This document shows positions 25,166-33,576 of a stretch of 64,000 nucleotides of DNA, piece by piece (the stretch's first letter is position 1; every line of letters begins with the position of its first letter). The notes beneath the pieces were generated by a model that saw only the letters and a list, made by a program, of their open reading frames with translations, did no database searches and had not been told where the DNA came from. Both the position numbers and the translations under genes were made by a program. The DNA lies in NCBI GenBank assembly GCA_903906425.1, contig CAIVKH010000279.1, forward strand, positions 50,329 through 114,328, written 5' to 3'. This DNA comes from an uncultured bacterium. Lineage in GTDB: Bacteria > Verrucomicrobiota > Kiritimatiellia > CAIVKH01.

Positions 25166-26166
25166 TGACGAAGAAAAAAGACATTGTGAAATTGCTGCTG
25201 CAAGGCCGCGAAGTTCGGCCCTGCAAGGAGCGCGGCTTTGGAAAAGCGTGGGCGAACATCGCGGTCTGCAAATATTGGGGAAAGCGGAACGAGGAACTGA
25301 ACATTCCGGTGACGTCGTCGCTTTCGATTTCGCTCAACGGCCACGGAACGGAAACGACGGTGACGCCGTGTTCCGGCAACGATGAAGTTTCTCTCGCGGG
25401 CCGGCCGATCGCGCCGGCATCGCAATTTGGAAGAGGCGTGGCGGGTTTTCTGAACATGTTCCGCCCGGACGCGAACACGTTTTATCGCGTGGAAACGACG
25501 AATACGATTGCGACCGCAGCAGGGCTGGCGTCGTCGGCATCGGGCTTCGCGGCGCTGGCGATGGCGGTGAATGATCTTTACGACTGGAAGTTGAGCGGAC
25601 GCGAACTTTCGATTTTTGCGCGACTGGGCAGCGGCAGCGCGTGCCGTTCGATTTTCGACGGCTTCGTGGAGTGGAATGCCGGCGCGAGCGCGGACGGGAT
25701 GGACAGTTTCGCGGAACCGCTGAGCGTGGAGTGGCCGGATTTGCGGATCGGGCTGGTGCGCGTTTCGACGGTGCCGAAGACGGTGAGTTCGCGCACGGCG
25801 ATGAAGCGGACGCGCCGGACATCGTCGCTTTATGAGGCGTGGCCGGTGAAGGTGGCGCACGACATGATGTTGCTGAAGGATGCCATCGGCACGGGAAATT
25901 TTGAACTGTTCGGTCAGGTTGCCGAGAGCAATGCGCTGGCGATGCACGCGACGATGATCGGCGCGTGGCCGCCGGTTTTGTACTGGCTGCCGGAATCGGT
26001 GGCGGTGATGCGCGACATCTGGCGGGCGCGGGACGAGGGGCTGCGCGTGTATTTCACCATGGATGCGGGGCCGAATCTGAAGCTGCTGTTCCTCGCCGAG
26101 GACGAGGACGCGGTGAAAAAATATTTTCCGGGCGTGGATGTGGTCACGCCATTCGTCAAGCCGTAG
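25165..26166 (+). CDS. mvaD: Diphosphomevalonate decarboxylase
   Basis: The 333-aa GHMP-superfamily enzyme converts mevalonate diphosphate to IPP with ATP. Diagnostic motifs are NIAVCKYWGKRNEELNIPVT, SSLSISLNGHG, TAAGLASSASGFAALAMA, RLGSGSACRSIFDGFVEW and YFTMDAGPNLKLLF with the catalytic Asp. The ATG at 25165 overlaps the preceding stop (TGATG), showing coupled translation with the upstream kinase. It is the last gene of the mevalonate run; a strong hairpin terminator follows 21 bp after the stop. Confidence 0.95.
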   Translation: MTKKKDIVKLLLQGREVRPCKERGFGKAWANIAVCKYWGKRNEELNIPVTSSLSISLNGHGTETTVTPCSGNDEVSLAGRPIAPASQFGRGVAGFLNMFRPDANTFYRVETTNTIATAAGLASSASGFAALAMAVNDLYDWKLSGRELSIFARLGSGSACRSIFDGFVEWNAGASADGMDSFAEPLSVEWPDLRIGLVRVSTVPKTVSSRTAMKRTRRTSSLYEAWPVKVAHDMMLLKDAIGTGNFELFGQVAESNALAMHATMIGAWPPVLYWLPESVAVMRDIWRARDEGLRVYFTMDAGPNLKLLFLAEDEDAVKKYFPGVDVVTPFVKP

Positions 26167-26186
26167 GCTCGCGGCGGCGTGTGCAC

Positions 26187-26220
26187 AAAAAAAAGCCCCG
26201 CATTTCGCGGGGCCTTTTTT
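26187..26220. terminator. Bidirectional intrinsic terminator
   Basis: A 7-bp GC stem GCCCCGC/GCGGGGC (26195-26201 and 26207-26213) with a 5-nt loop is flanked by a run of A on the left and T on the right. It can therefore stop transcripts from mvaD (plus) and from hpf (minus). Confidence 0.9.
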
Positions 26221-26240
26221 GCGCCAGTGTCGTTTTCCGC

Positions 26241-26603
26241 TCAGGCCGGAACTTCGACGGCAGCGCTTTCAACATCGAGTTCGCGCGGCTTGCGATGATT
26301 GCGCTTGGAAAGTTTTTCCGTCTTCCGCCGCTCAAGCTGGTGCCCGACTTTTTCGAGCACGAGGTCAACGGCCTCGATCGGCGCGCCGGCCTGCTGTTCG
26401 GCGCGGATGTCATTGCCGGGCAGTTCGAGCAGCACGGACGCGGCGAACTGTTTCGGCGACGGATGCGCGCTGAGCCGTTTGAGCGTTACACGGGCGCGGA
26501 TGACGCGCTGGTCGTGAAATTCAATTCGAGCGATTTTATCTTCGATCTGCTCTTTGAGTTTGTCGTAGAGGGTGAAGCCTTCTGAATGCACGATAGTGTC
26601 CAT
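26241..26603 (-). CDS. hpf: Ribosome hibernation promoting factor / RaiA family protein
   Basis: The 120-aa protein resembles the S30AE (HPF/YfiA) family, which binds the 30S decoding region and inactivates or dimerises ribosomes in stationary phase. Supporting features are an early LYDKLKEQIEDKIARIEFHD helix, basic beta strands (RARVTLKRLSAHPSPKQFAA) and the helix VDLVLEKVGHQLERRKTEKL with a basic tail. It corresponds to the short form without the C-terminal dimerisation domain. The start has GGAAAGGAAG within 10 nt upstream. It shares the terminator with mvaD. Confidence 0.85.
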   Translation of the reverse strand: MDTIVHSEGFTLYDKLKEQIEDKIARIEFHDQRVIRARVTLKRLSAHPSPKQFAASVLLELPGNDIRAEQQAGAPIEAVDLVLEKVGHQLERRKTEKLSKRNHRKPRELDVESAAVEVPA

Positions 26604-26630
26604 GATTTCTTCCTTTCCTTACTGTTTCTG

Positions 26631-26969
26631 TCACGCCGCTTCTTCCAATGATTGGAAAGTCCCACACGGGCCTTTTCCAATGATTGGAAGTTTCGATGGG
26701 GAGCCAGCGGCCCCGAGGGTTGAACAGCTCCTCCAAATTATTGCCGGATTCGGTCGCGCCGTCGATCGCGCCAGGCTTTTGTTTCGCACGTTTCGCATCA
26801 GCCGCCGTCCTTTGAGTCCGTGTTGCACGATGTTGTTGGCGAGGTTTCCGAGGGAATGTACGACGGGATGTTGATTGCTCAAGGCACTTCGCCGCGAAAT
26901 CTCATCCAGCGGCTGCGGGCCGGCGTTCATAGCGGATGCTGCGGTGGTCATCATGATGATTGAACCCAT
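26631..26969 (-). CDS. Possible small hypothetical protein running through a palindrome pair
   Basis: A 112-aa open frame (MGSIIMMTTAASAMNAGPQP) has GC-rich third positions and GAGGGCC just before the ATG, so it may be coding. I do not recognise it. Its last 20 residues (KLPIIGKGPCGTFQSLEEAA) are encoded by the palindrome pair at 26643-26689, which would have replaced the original C-terminus. It is also possible that no gene exists between 26690 and 27000. Confidence 0.3.
   Translation of the reverse strand: MGSIIMMTTAASAMNAGPQPLDEISRRSALSNQHPVVHSLGNLANNIVQHGLKGRRLMRNVRNKSLARSTARPNPAIIWRSCSTLGAAGSPSKLPIIGKGPCGTFQSLEEAA
26643..26689. repeat. Paired 15-bp palindromes, locus 10
   Basis: TTCCAATGATTGGAA at 26643-26657 and 26675-26689, 32 bp apart, 40 bp upstream of the hpf start. 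Confidence 0.95.
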
Positions 26970-27059
26970 GGCCCTCTTTCTAACGCCATCATAGTCTTGC
27001 GCGTTGAATTCGTGAAGTGTATTTTTCGCGAAATTTTTTCAACACAAAGGGAGTTCAGC

Positions 27060-27683
27060 ATGAAAATGTCAATTGGTCTGGCCAGTGTTTTGGTCGCGGT
27101 CGCGGTCCCCGCCCTGGCGCAAACGCAGTCGCCGCAAGATATGCAGAAGGCGATGGAGGCGATGCAAAAGGCGCTCGGCGCGATCCAGCAGCAGGGCGGC
27201 GCGGCCGCAAAACCGGTGGTGGATTTTCGCGAGATGAAGGCGCTGCTGCCGAAGGAACTTCCCGGCGGATTCAAAGGCCAGATCAGAGGCCAGAAGTCCG
27301 GGGCGATGGGTATGACCATTGCAGAAGCCGAAGGCAATTACAGCAAGGACGGCGGAGACGGCTCCATTCGAATCAAGCTTTCCGACATGAGCGGAATGGG
27401 CGCGATTGGAACGATGGCCCACGCGGCCTGGGCGACCGCGACCATTGATAACGAAACCGATGACGGCTACGAAAAAACGACGACCGTCAGCGGCTGCAAA
27501 GCGATGGAAAAATACAACACGAAGTCGAAGCAGGGCGAATTACAGGTCTTCGTTGACAATCGCTTCATCGTCGAAGTGCGTGGCACCGATGTGAAGATGG
27601 ATGACATGAAAAAGGCGCTCGAGCTTCTTGATCTTAAGAAGCTCGCCGCGTTGAAGCCAGCCGCTGCCGCACCGCAACAGTAG
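27060..27683 (+). CDS. Exported hypothetical protein
   Basis: The 207-aa product has a signal peptide (MKMSIGLASVLVAVAVPALA, cleavage near AQT) and GGGAG 6 nt before the ATG. After a short Gln/Met-rich helix (MQKAMEAMQKALGAIQQQGG) comes a soluble beta-rich domain (FKGQIRGQKSGAMGMTIAEA, LQVFVDNRFIVEVRGTDV). I do not recognise the family. The single mature Cys in VSGCKAME is unpaired. Transcription probably ends at the hairpin at 27710-27736, inside the convergent coaBC 3' end. Confidence 0.72.
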   Translation: MKMSIGLASVLVAVAVPALAQTQSPQDMQKAMEAMQKALGAIQQQGGAAAKPVVDFREMKALLPKELPGGFKGQIRGQKSGAMGMTIAEAEGNYSKDGGDGSIRIKLSDMSGMGAIGTMAHAAWATATIDNETDDGYEKTTTVSGCKAMEKYNTKSKQGELQVFVDNRFIVEVRGTDVKMDDMKKALELLDLKKLAALKPAAAAPQQ

Positions 27684-27704
27684 AGCATTGTTCCGATCGG
27701 GAAC

Positions 27705-28940
27705 TCAGGAAATCCTCGCCACCACGGCGAGGATTTTCTTTGCGCAGTCGCGCTTCGAAATTTTCCCCCAGTTTTCGAACTCGGATTTGCCGCGCACGGA
27801 AAGAAACCTGTAAGTGCCGTCGTCTCCGCCGAGCGCGTCGAGGGAATTTAAGACGATGCCGTCGAAATTTTTCTTTTTGCGTTTTTCACGCGCCTTTGCC
27901 TCGCCTCCACTTGTTTGCAGCGCGAAGCCGATGCAAATCTGGCTGCGTCGTTTTTTCCGGTTCAGCGTTGCGGCAATGTCGGGCGTTGCGACGAGCCTGA
28001 GCGCCAGTTCGCCATTCATTTTCGGCATTTTTTCCGCACAGACTTCGGCAGGCGTGTAATCCGCGACAGCAGCGGCATAGATCACGACATCGGACTGATC
28101 GTAAAATTTCCGAGCCGCCACCAGCATTTCGCCGGCACTGGTGACGCGATGGATTTCGATGCCGGCGATACCCGGCAGATTCGATTCGGCAACCGGGCCG
28201 GTTACAAAAGTCACTTGCGCACCGGCCGCGAAAGATTCCTCGGCCAGGGCTTTTCCCATTTTGCCGGAACTTGGATTCCCGATGAAACGGACGGGGTCAA
28301 AGTGTTCGTGTGTCGGTCCTGAAAGGATCAGGACTTTTTTTTTGAAAAGGGCCGGCTTTTCGGCGGCAACCGGCGTCGCAAAAATCTTCTCGATGATTTC
28401 TGCCGGCTCGGACATCCGACCCTCGCCGGTTGTGCCGCAGGCAAGCGCGCCGGTGGCCGGGCCGATTCGCTGCCAGCCGCGCGATTCAAGAATTCTCACG
28501 TTTTCCTGAACGACGGGATTGCGCCACATCTCAACGTTCATCGAGGGACAGAAAGCTCTGCGACAGGAAGCCAGCAGCGAGAGTGCCGCAGTTGAGACGA
28601 CATCGTCGCCGAATCCGTGCGCAATCTTCGCGATCATGTCGGCGGTGGCCGGCGCGAGAATGAAAACATCGGCGCGGGTGGAAGGATATAAATGCGGGAA
28701 GAGCGCTTCGCCGCCGTGCGAGGCAGGCGAGGGGAATTGTTCGGTGAGGACGGAGTTTCCACTGACAGCGGCAAAGGTGAGTGGCGTAACGAACTGTTGT
28801 GCGGCCGGACTCATCGCGACGTGGACGTTGTGGCCGGATTTGCGCAAGCGGCTGGCGATCTCAACCGATTTATATGCGGCAACTCCGCCGCAGACGGCAA
28901 GGAGGATGGTTTTCTTCTGCACGGATGCGGGTTCAGTCAT
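27705..28940 (-). CDS. coaBC: Bifunctional phosphopantothenoylcysteine decarboxylase / phosphopantothenate-cysteine ligase
   Basis: The 411-aa fusion carries out two steps of coenzyme A synthesis. The N-terminal FMN-dependent CoaC half contains KTILLAVCGGVAAYKSVEIA, the Asn-containing CPSMNVEMWRNP and the Cys motif GALACGTTGEGRMSEP. The C-terminal CoaB half begins with VLILSGPTHEHFDPVRFIGN and has SSGKMGKALAEE and IYAAAVADYTPAE. The length is normal. The start at 28940 overlaps the stop of the upstream PEP-CTERM gene by 8 bp, so the two may share a transcript. Its last codons also form a terminator-like hairpin. Confidence 0.96.
   Translation of the reverse strand: MTEPASVQKKTILLAVCGGVAAYKSVEIASRLRKSGHNVHVAMSPAAQQFVTPLTFAAVSGNSVLTEQFPSPASHGGEALFPHLYPSTRADVFILAPATADMIAKIAHGFGDDVVSTAALSLLASCRRAFCPSMNVEMWRNPVVQENVRILESRGWQRIGPATGALACGTTGEGRMSEPAEIIEKIFATPVAAEKPALFKKKVLILSGPTHEHFDPVRFIGNPSSGKMGKALAEESFAAGAQVTFVTGPVAESNLPGIAGIEIHRVTSAGEMLVAARKFYDQSDVVIYAAAVADYTPAEVCAEKMPKMNGELALRLVATPDIAATLNRKKRRSQICIGFALQTSGGEAKAREKRKKKNFDGIVLNSLDALGGDDGTYRFLSVRGKSEFENWGKISKRDCAKKILAVVARIS
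27710..27740 (+). terminator. Intrinsic terminator overlapping the coaBC 3' end
   Basis: An 11-bp stem AAATCCTCGCC/GGCGAGGATTT (27710-27720 and 27726-27736) with a 5-nt loop is followed by TTTTCTTT on the plus strand, 26 bp after the stop of the exported-protein gene. Confidence 0.75.
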
Positions 28941-29592
28941 GCGGAATTGTCCGTTTCACCCCAATGGGCCGGCCCAAACTTCTTTTCGCACGTTTTGATC
29001 TTGTCATGTGCAGGGAGAACAGAAGCCCGCCGGCCAGAAAAAGCAAGGCACCTGTTGCCGGCTCCGGGATCACTGTGATGTCGCCATCGGTAGTGCCGAA
29101 TGAAGTGAGTGCCACGATATCCATTGAGACGGGGACGTAATTTGTGGGGCTGAAATTGTACGTAGGCCGGGCCCAATAGGACGCGCTTGGCGCTGCCGCC
29201 GCCGTCTGAAAATAGCGGATGTAGACGTAGTCTTTGCCAGTCGTGTCTCGGGCGAATCGCTGAAGAAGTTTGCCGGCGTCCGCAGAAGCATATTCGCCAA
29301 TATAGACATAGTTGAGCAGGAGGTCATCATTCTGCATCGTATTGGCGAAGCGGCCGCCCTTCCGTCCGGCGATTGCCATTGCCCCCACACCCGTGCCAAC
29401 GATCCTGTCGCCTGTCATGATCCACGAGCCGTCAACCAGCGGGGATGCGCAATTGTCGGTATTGTCGAGGACAGAGTGGCTGACATAGAGGTCCAAGTCA
29501 ACGAGCGCGGCCCGCGCGGACAAAGCAGTGGCCATGGCCAGCCCGCCTGCCGCCACAACAATTCCGCAGAACTGTACAAGTCTCCGGCTCAT
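28933..29592 (-). CDS. PEP-CTERM sorting-domain protein
   Basis: The 219-aa protein has a signal peptide (CGIVVAAGGLAMATALSARA) and a C-terminal PEP-CTERM tail: VIPEPATGALLFLAGGLLFS, a hydrophobic helix, then a basic cluster RSKRAKR. PEP-CTERM proteins are processed by exosortase and are usually linked to extracellular polysaccharide. No exosortase is in this window. The middle has beta-rich sequence with an IRYFQTAAAAP segment of unknown function. The start is ATG 29592 or GTG 29625. It precedes and overlaps coaBC by 8 bp, with no clear functional link. Confidence 0.85.
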   Translation of the reverse strand: MSRRLVQFCGIVVAAGGLAMATALSARAALVDLDLYVSHSVLDNTDNCASPLVDGSWIMTGDRIVGTGVGAMAIAGRKGGRFANTMQNDDLLLNYVYIGEYASADAGKLLQRFARDTTGKDYVYIRYFQTAAAAPSASYWARPTYNFSPTNYVPVSMDIVALTSFGTTDGDITVIPEPATGALLFLAGGLLFSLHMTRSKRAKRSLGRPIGVKRTIPHD

Positions 29593-29641
29593 TCCTTGTC
29601 CCGAACCAGCTTCAAAATCGTCCACTTCCGACGCTTCAATC

Positions 29642-29731
29642 TTACGTCTTCACGCGCCGCACGTTTACGCCGGCGACACCTTTTTCACCCTTTGACAAAC
29701 CGATGACGTGTAGCAGTTCCGGATCGCAGGG
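29642..29731 (-). pseudogene. Possible remnant of a cold-shock-domain protein C-terminus
   Basis: A 29-codon frame between stops ends GLSKGEKGVAGVNVRRVKT-stop, which resembles the last strand of CspA-type proteins (GEKGPxAxNVR). There is no start and no RNP1 (KGFGFI) sequence upstream; the frame is cut by TGA at 29732. The similarity is short, so the call is weak. Confidence 0.3.
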
Positions 29732-29771
29732 TCAATTCGATTCGCCGCCCGGAATGGACCCGCTTCGTGGT

Positions 29772-29818
29772 TTCCAAACATTGGAAACGGGCGTGGCGGT
29801 CGCTTCCAATGATTGGAA
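29772..29818. repeat. Paired palindromes, locus 11 (first copy with altered centre)
   Basis: TTCCAAACATTGGAA (29772-29786) and TTCCAATGATTGGAA (29804-29818), 32 bp apart, upstream of the nusA promoter region. Confidence 0.92.
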
Positions 29819-29864
29819 TCTGGGATTAGGGCGGATTCCGCCCGTAAAATTGAAAACTTGCTGC

Positions 29865-29892
29865 TTGACCGGCAAAGGCGGATGGCTAGAGT
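29865..29892 (+). promoter_or_regulatory. Predicted sigma-70-type promoter for the nusA operon
   Basis: TTGACC (29865-29870) and TAGAGT (29887-29892) are separated by 16 bp, about 115 bp before the nusA start, just after the palindrome pair. Confidence 0.5.
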
Positions 29893-29923
29893 GCGCGGTT
29901 CGAAAGTCTAGGCCGCCGGAAAT

Positions 29924-29954
29924 GAGTGGGTCCAAAAGCCCACTCTTTTGTTTG
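29924..29954 (+). promoter_or_regulatory. Terminator-like hairpin in the nusA leader (possible attenuator)
   Basis: GAGTGGG/CCCACTC (29924-29930 and 29939-29945) with an 8-nt loop is followed by TTTTGTTTG. It lies between the predicted promoter and nusA, so it would be in the leader RNA. In many bacteria a similar GTGGGC/GCCCAC terminator precedes the rimP-nusA operon and NusA controls its own readthrough; that parallel is inferred. Confidence 0.65.
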
Positions 29955-30007
29955 TTGGCATCCGATGGCTGGTGGAAAAAATCTGACATAGGCTGCGAGG
30001 TACGAAA

Positions 30008-31324
30008 ATGAACCAGGAATTGCTGGCGGTGCTGGATTATATGGAACGCGAGCGCGGCATAGACCGCGAGACGCTCTTTGTGGCGCTCGAACAGGCTCTG
30101 CTCAGCGCCTCGAAAAAGAGTGTCAGCCCCGCCAAAGATGTCCGCATTGTCATTGACCGTAAAACATGTGCTATCAAGGCGTTCGCGCGTGTTCAGGTGG
30201 TGGAGAAGATCAAGGCGCCGTATGATGAAATTCTCCTGCCAGCGGCGCAAAAGCACCAGCCGGGCGTCCGGCTCGGCGATTTCATCGAAATTGAAGTCAC
30301 GCCGAAAGATTTCGGACGCATCGCGGCCCAGACGGCCAAACAGGCGATCCTCCACAAAATCCGCCAGGCCGAAAAAGACATCGTCTTTGCCGAATATAAA
30401 AACCGTCCCGGCGATATCGTCAGCGGCACCGTCCGCCGCTTCGAGCGCAGTGATGTCATCATTGACCTCGGCCGCGCCGAGGGCAGGCTGCCGTCAAAGG
30501 AGCGCGTGCCGACCGAGGAATATCAGGTTGGCGACCGCATTCGCGCGCTGATCCTTACGGTTGAAAATACACCCGGTGGCGCGGAAATCGTCCTGTCGCG
30601 AAGCCATCCCGATTTTGTCAAACGCCTGTTTGAACTGGAAGTCTCCGAAATCGCCGACAAAACCGTCGAGATCAAAGCCATCGCCCGCGAAGCCGGCTTC
30701 CGCAGCAAGATCGCGGTTGCTTCGAAAGACCAGAAAGTGGATCCCGTCGGCGCGTGCGTCGGCATGAAGGGAATCCGCGTCAAAAATATCGTGCGCGAAC
30801 TTTCTGGCGAAAAAATTGACATCGTCCGCTGGAGCGATGACATCAAGACTTTCGTCACCAATGCGCTTTCGCCCGCCAAATTGCTCAGCATTGACATTGA
30901 TGACAAGGGCCGCGGCGTGCTTGTCATTGTTGATCCCGACCAGCTTTCTCTCACGATCGGCAAGAAAGGCCAGAACGCACGGCTCACTTCGAAACTCACC
31001 GGCTGGCGCATTGATATCCGCAAAGATGAAACGCAAGTCGGCTTCGAAGAAAAAGTCGCCGCCGCCACGGCCGTGCTCGCCGCGATTCCGGGCATCGGCG
31101 CGGAACGCGCCAGAAAACTCGTCGAGGCAGGCTTCCTGACCGTTGAAGGAATTCTCGCCGCCGAAATTTCCGATCTCGAGGCGATCGAAAGTTTTGACAC
31201 GAGCGTCGCGACCTCAATCCGCGCCGCGGCAGAAAAATCGGTCGCCGCACCGCCGCCGGCTCAACCGGCGGAAACCAAGGCCGAAGAACAAGCCGTACCG
31301 CCGGCGGGTGAACAATCCAAATGA
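30008..31324 (+). CDS. nusA: Transcription termination/antitermination factor NusA
   Basis: The 438-aa protein has an N-terminal RNA-polymerase-binding domain (MNQELLAVLDYMERERGIDR), an S1 domain (GDIVSGTVRRFERSDVIIDL), two KH domains (PVGACVGMKGIRVKNIVREL; LSLTIGKKGQNARLTSKLTG) and a C-terminal helix-hairpin-helix (LAAIPGIGAERARKLVEAGF). It modulates pausing, termination and antitermination. The usual rimP gene is not found upstream; nusA is the first gene of this operon. infB starts with a 4-bp overlap of its stop. A leader hairpin suggests autoregulation. Confidence 0.97.
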   Translation: MNQELLAVLDYMERERGIDRETLFVALEQALLSASKKSVSPAKDVRIVIDRKTCAIKAFARVQVVEKIKAPYDEILLPAAQKHQPGVRLGDFIEIEVTPKDFGRIAAQTAKQAILHKIRQAEKDIVFAEYKNRPGDIVSGTVRRFERSDVIIDLGRAEGRLPSKERVPTEEYQVGDRIRALILTVENTPGGAEIVLSRSHPDFVKRLFELEVSEIADKTVEIKAIAREAGFRSKIAVASKDQKVDPVGACVGMKGIRVKNIVRELSGEKIDIVRWSDDIKTFVTNALSPAKLLSIDIDDKGRGVLVIVDPDQLSLTIGKKGQNARLTSKLTGWRIDIRKDETQVGFEEKVAAATAVLAAIPGIGAERARKLVEAGFLTVEGILAAEISDLEAIESFDTSVATSIRAAAEKSVAAPPPAQPAETKAEEQAVPPAGEQSK

Positions 31325-33447
31325 GAGTCAGCGAACTATCCAAGGAACTGAACGTTCCAAGCAAGGACCTGATCACAGCGGTCAAGGAAGAATGGGGCTT
31401 CGACAAAACCCCGTCCAGCTCGCTGACCGTGGAACAGGAACGCAGCCTGCGCACAAAATACGGCCCCAAACCGCCGCCCGCTCCCGAAGTCAAACCGGAA
31501 CCCGCGCCAGAACCAGCACCGTCGGCCGAGCCGCCGCCTGAAGAAATCGCGAAGCCCGCCATTGCCGCGCCGGCCCATGCCGCGCCGCCTGCACACGCAC
31601 ATGCGCCCGCTGCCCACGGCGCTCATCCCAGCAAGCGTCTCGTTCATGTAAAGAATCCGATCATTGTCCGCGAATTCGCCGACGCGCTGGGCCTGAAGCC
31701 AAACCAGATCATCGCGGAAATGATGAAGATGAACATCTTCGCCGCGATCAATCAAAAGATCGAATTCAAGATCGCGATGGCCATCGCCGAAAAACACGGC
31801 GCGCGCATCGAGTATGAAAAGAAGGCGCCGGAGCCGAAGCCGGAGCCGAAACCCGAGCCGAAAAAGATCAAGGTCGAAGTCCCTGCCGGCCCATCGGAAG
31901 TTTCGCGGCCGCCGGTCGTCACGTTCATGGGGCACGTCGATCACGGGAAAACTTCGCTGCTCGACAAAATCCGCAACACGAAAGTCGCCGCCGGCGAGGA
32001 CGGCGGCATCACGCAGCACATCGGTGCCTACACCGTCAAGGTCGGCGAAAAAGGCAAGGAAAAGGAAATCACCTTCCTCGACACGCCCGGCCACGAAGCG
32101 TTCACCGCCATGCGTGCGCGCGGCGCGAACCTCACCGACATCGTCGTCGTCGTCATTGACGCGGTTGATGGCATCATGCCGCAGACGCGCGAGGCCATCA
32201 AACACGCCCAGGCGGCGAAGCGCGCGAATCCCGACAAGGTCGCAATCATGGCCGCGATCAACAAAGTTGACTTGCGCGCCTCAAATCCGGATCGCGTGAA
32301 GCAGCAACTGCAAGGCGAAGGTCTCGCGCCCGAAGACTGGGGCGGCGATGTGATCTGCTGCCCGGTCAGCGCGCTCACCGGCGAAGGCATTGACAATTTT
32401 CTCGAACAGATTTCCGTGCAGGCGGAAATTCTCGAACTCAAGGCCAGCCCGCGCGGTTCGGCCCAAGGTTATGTTATCGAGGCGGAACTCGAAACCGGCA
32501 TGGGGCCGACCGCCACGCTGCTCATCCGCAAGGGTACGCTGAAGGTCGGCGATGCCGTCATCTGCGGAACCGCGTGGGGCCGCGTCAAGGCGCTCGTCAG
32601 CCACACCGGCACACGCGTCAAGGAAGCGCCGCCGTCTCACGCCGTGAAGATGCTGGGCCTGTCCGAGGTCCCGCAAGCCGGCGCCGAATTCACGATCGTC
32701 GAAAACGACCGCGAAGCCCGCCGGATCGCCGAGGAGACCGCGCAGCAACTCAAGCAGCAGCAGTTCGACGACGCCGTGCCTAAGCGCATATCGCTCGAAG
32801 ACATGCTGGCCGCCGCGGTGGATGAGAACGCGAAGAAAGAACTCAACGTCGTGATCAAGTGCGACGTGCAAGGTTCGCTCGAGGCGCTCAACTATTCACT
32901 CACCGGCATCAAGAGCGACAAGGTCGTTTTGCACATCGTGTATTCCGGCATCGGCAACATCACCGTCAACGACGTGCAACTCGCGAAGGCCTCCCGCGCC
33001 ATCGTCGTCGGCTTCCACGTCAGCAAGGAAAGCGACGTCACCTCCACGGCCAAGCGCGAAGGCGTCGAAATCCGCCTCTACAGCATCATCTACGAACTCA
33101 TTGACGAAATTAAAGCCGCGATGGCCGGCCTGCTCGACCCGATCCTCCGCGAAACCGTCCTCGGCTACGCCGAAGTCCGCGAAGTCTTCGATCTCGGCAA
33201 AAAAGGCAAGGTCGCCGGCTGCATCGTCAAGAGCGGCCGGGTCACCAACCGCTCCCGCGTCCGCGTCAAACGCAAGGGCGACGTCCTGTTTGTCGGCTCC
33301 ATCGGCACGCTCCGCCGCTTCCAGGAAGAAGCCAGCCAAGTCCGCGACGGCCAGGAATGCGGCATCCGCCTCGACAACTTCGGCGACTTCCAGGCCGGCG
33401 ACATCCTCGAAGCCTTCGAAGTCGAAAAAATCACACAGCAACTTTGA
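31321..33447 (+). CDS. infB: Translation initiation factor IF-2
   Basis: The 708-aa GTPase delivers fMet-tRNA to the 30S subunit. A short IF2_N motif ([20 protein letters not shown]) is followed by a Pro/Glu/Ala-rich linker and a second IF2_N ([20 protein letters not shown]). The G domain carries G1 [13 protein letters not shown]3 DTPGHEAF, G4 NKVD and G5 SAL. Domains II-IV run to the C-terminus with [14 protein letters not shown]. The N-terminal region is shorter than in E. coli (890 aa), which is common. It overlaps nusA by 4 bp (ATGA); a palindrome pair separates it from rbfA. Confidence 0.98.
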   Translation: MRVSELSKELNVPSKDLITAVKEEWGFDKTPSSSLTVEQERSLRTKYGPKPPPAPEVKPEPAPEPAPSAEPPPEEIAKPAIAAPAHAAPPAHAHAPAAHGAHPSKRLVHVKNPIIVREFADALGLKPNQIIAEMMKMNIFAAINQKIEFKIAMAIAEKHGARIEYEKKAPEPKPEPKPEPKKIKVEVPAGPSEVSRPPVVTFMGHVDHGKTSLLDKIRNTKVAAGEDGGITQHIGAYTVKVGEKGKEKEITFLDTPGHEAFTAMRARGANLTDIVVVVIDAVDGIMPQTREAIKHAQAAKRANPDKVAIMAAINKVDLRASNPDRVKQQLQGEGLAPEDWGGDVICCPVSALTGEGIDNFLEQISVQAEILELKASPRGSAQGYVIEAELETGMGPTATLLIRKGTLKVGDAVICGTAWGRVKALVSHTGTRVKEAPPSHAVKMLGLSEVPQAGAEFTIVENDREARRIAEETAQQLKQQQFDDAVPKRISLEDMLAAAVDENAKKELNVVIKCDVQGSLEALNYSLTGIKSDKVVLHIVYSGIGNITVNDVQLAKASRAIVVGFHVSKESDVTSTAKREGVEIRLYSIIYELIDEIKAAMAGLLDPILRETVLGYAEVREVFDLGKKGKVAGCIVKSGRVTNRSRVRVKRKGDVLFVGSIGTLRRFQEEASQVRDGQECGIRLDNFGDFQAGDILEAFEVEKITQQL

Positions 33448-33456
33448 ACCGCAAAG

Positions 33457-33503
33457 TTCCAATGATTGGAAAGTTCCGCTTTCGCAATTTCCAATCATTG
33501 GAA
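33457..33503. repeat. Paired 15-bp palindromes, locus 12
   Basis: TTCCAATGATTGGAA (33457-33471) and TTCCAATCATTGGAA (33489-33503), 32 bp apart, between infB and rbfA within the operon. A short GTTGAA-rich tract follows (33530-33552). Confidence 0.95.
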
Positions 33504-33576
33504 GAAGCGAAGCCCGCAATTGAAAACAGAGCGTTGAATGTTGAACGTTGAAAGCCGCCCGTAACCCCATCATCCC

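Noticed and set aside
33530..33552. Short GTTGAA-rich tract before rbfA
   Set aside because: Only about two imperfect 9-11 bp units; too short to call a tandem repeat of note.
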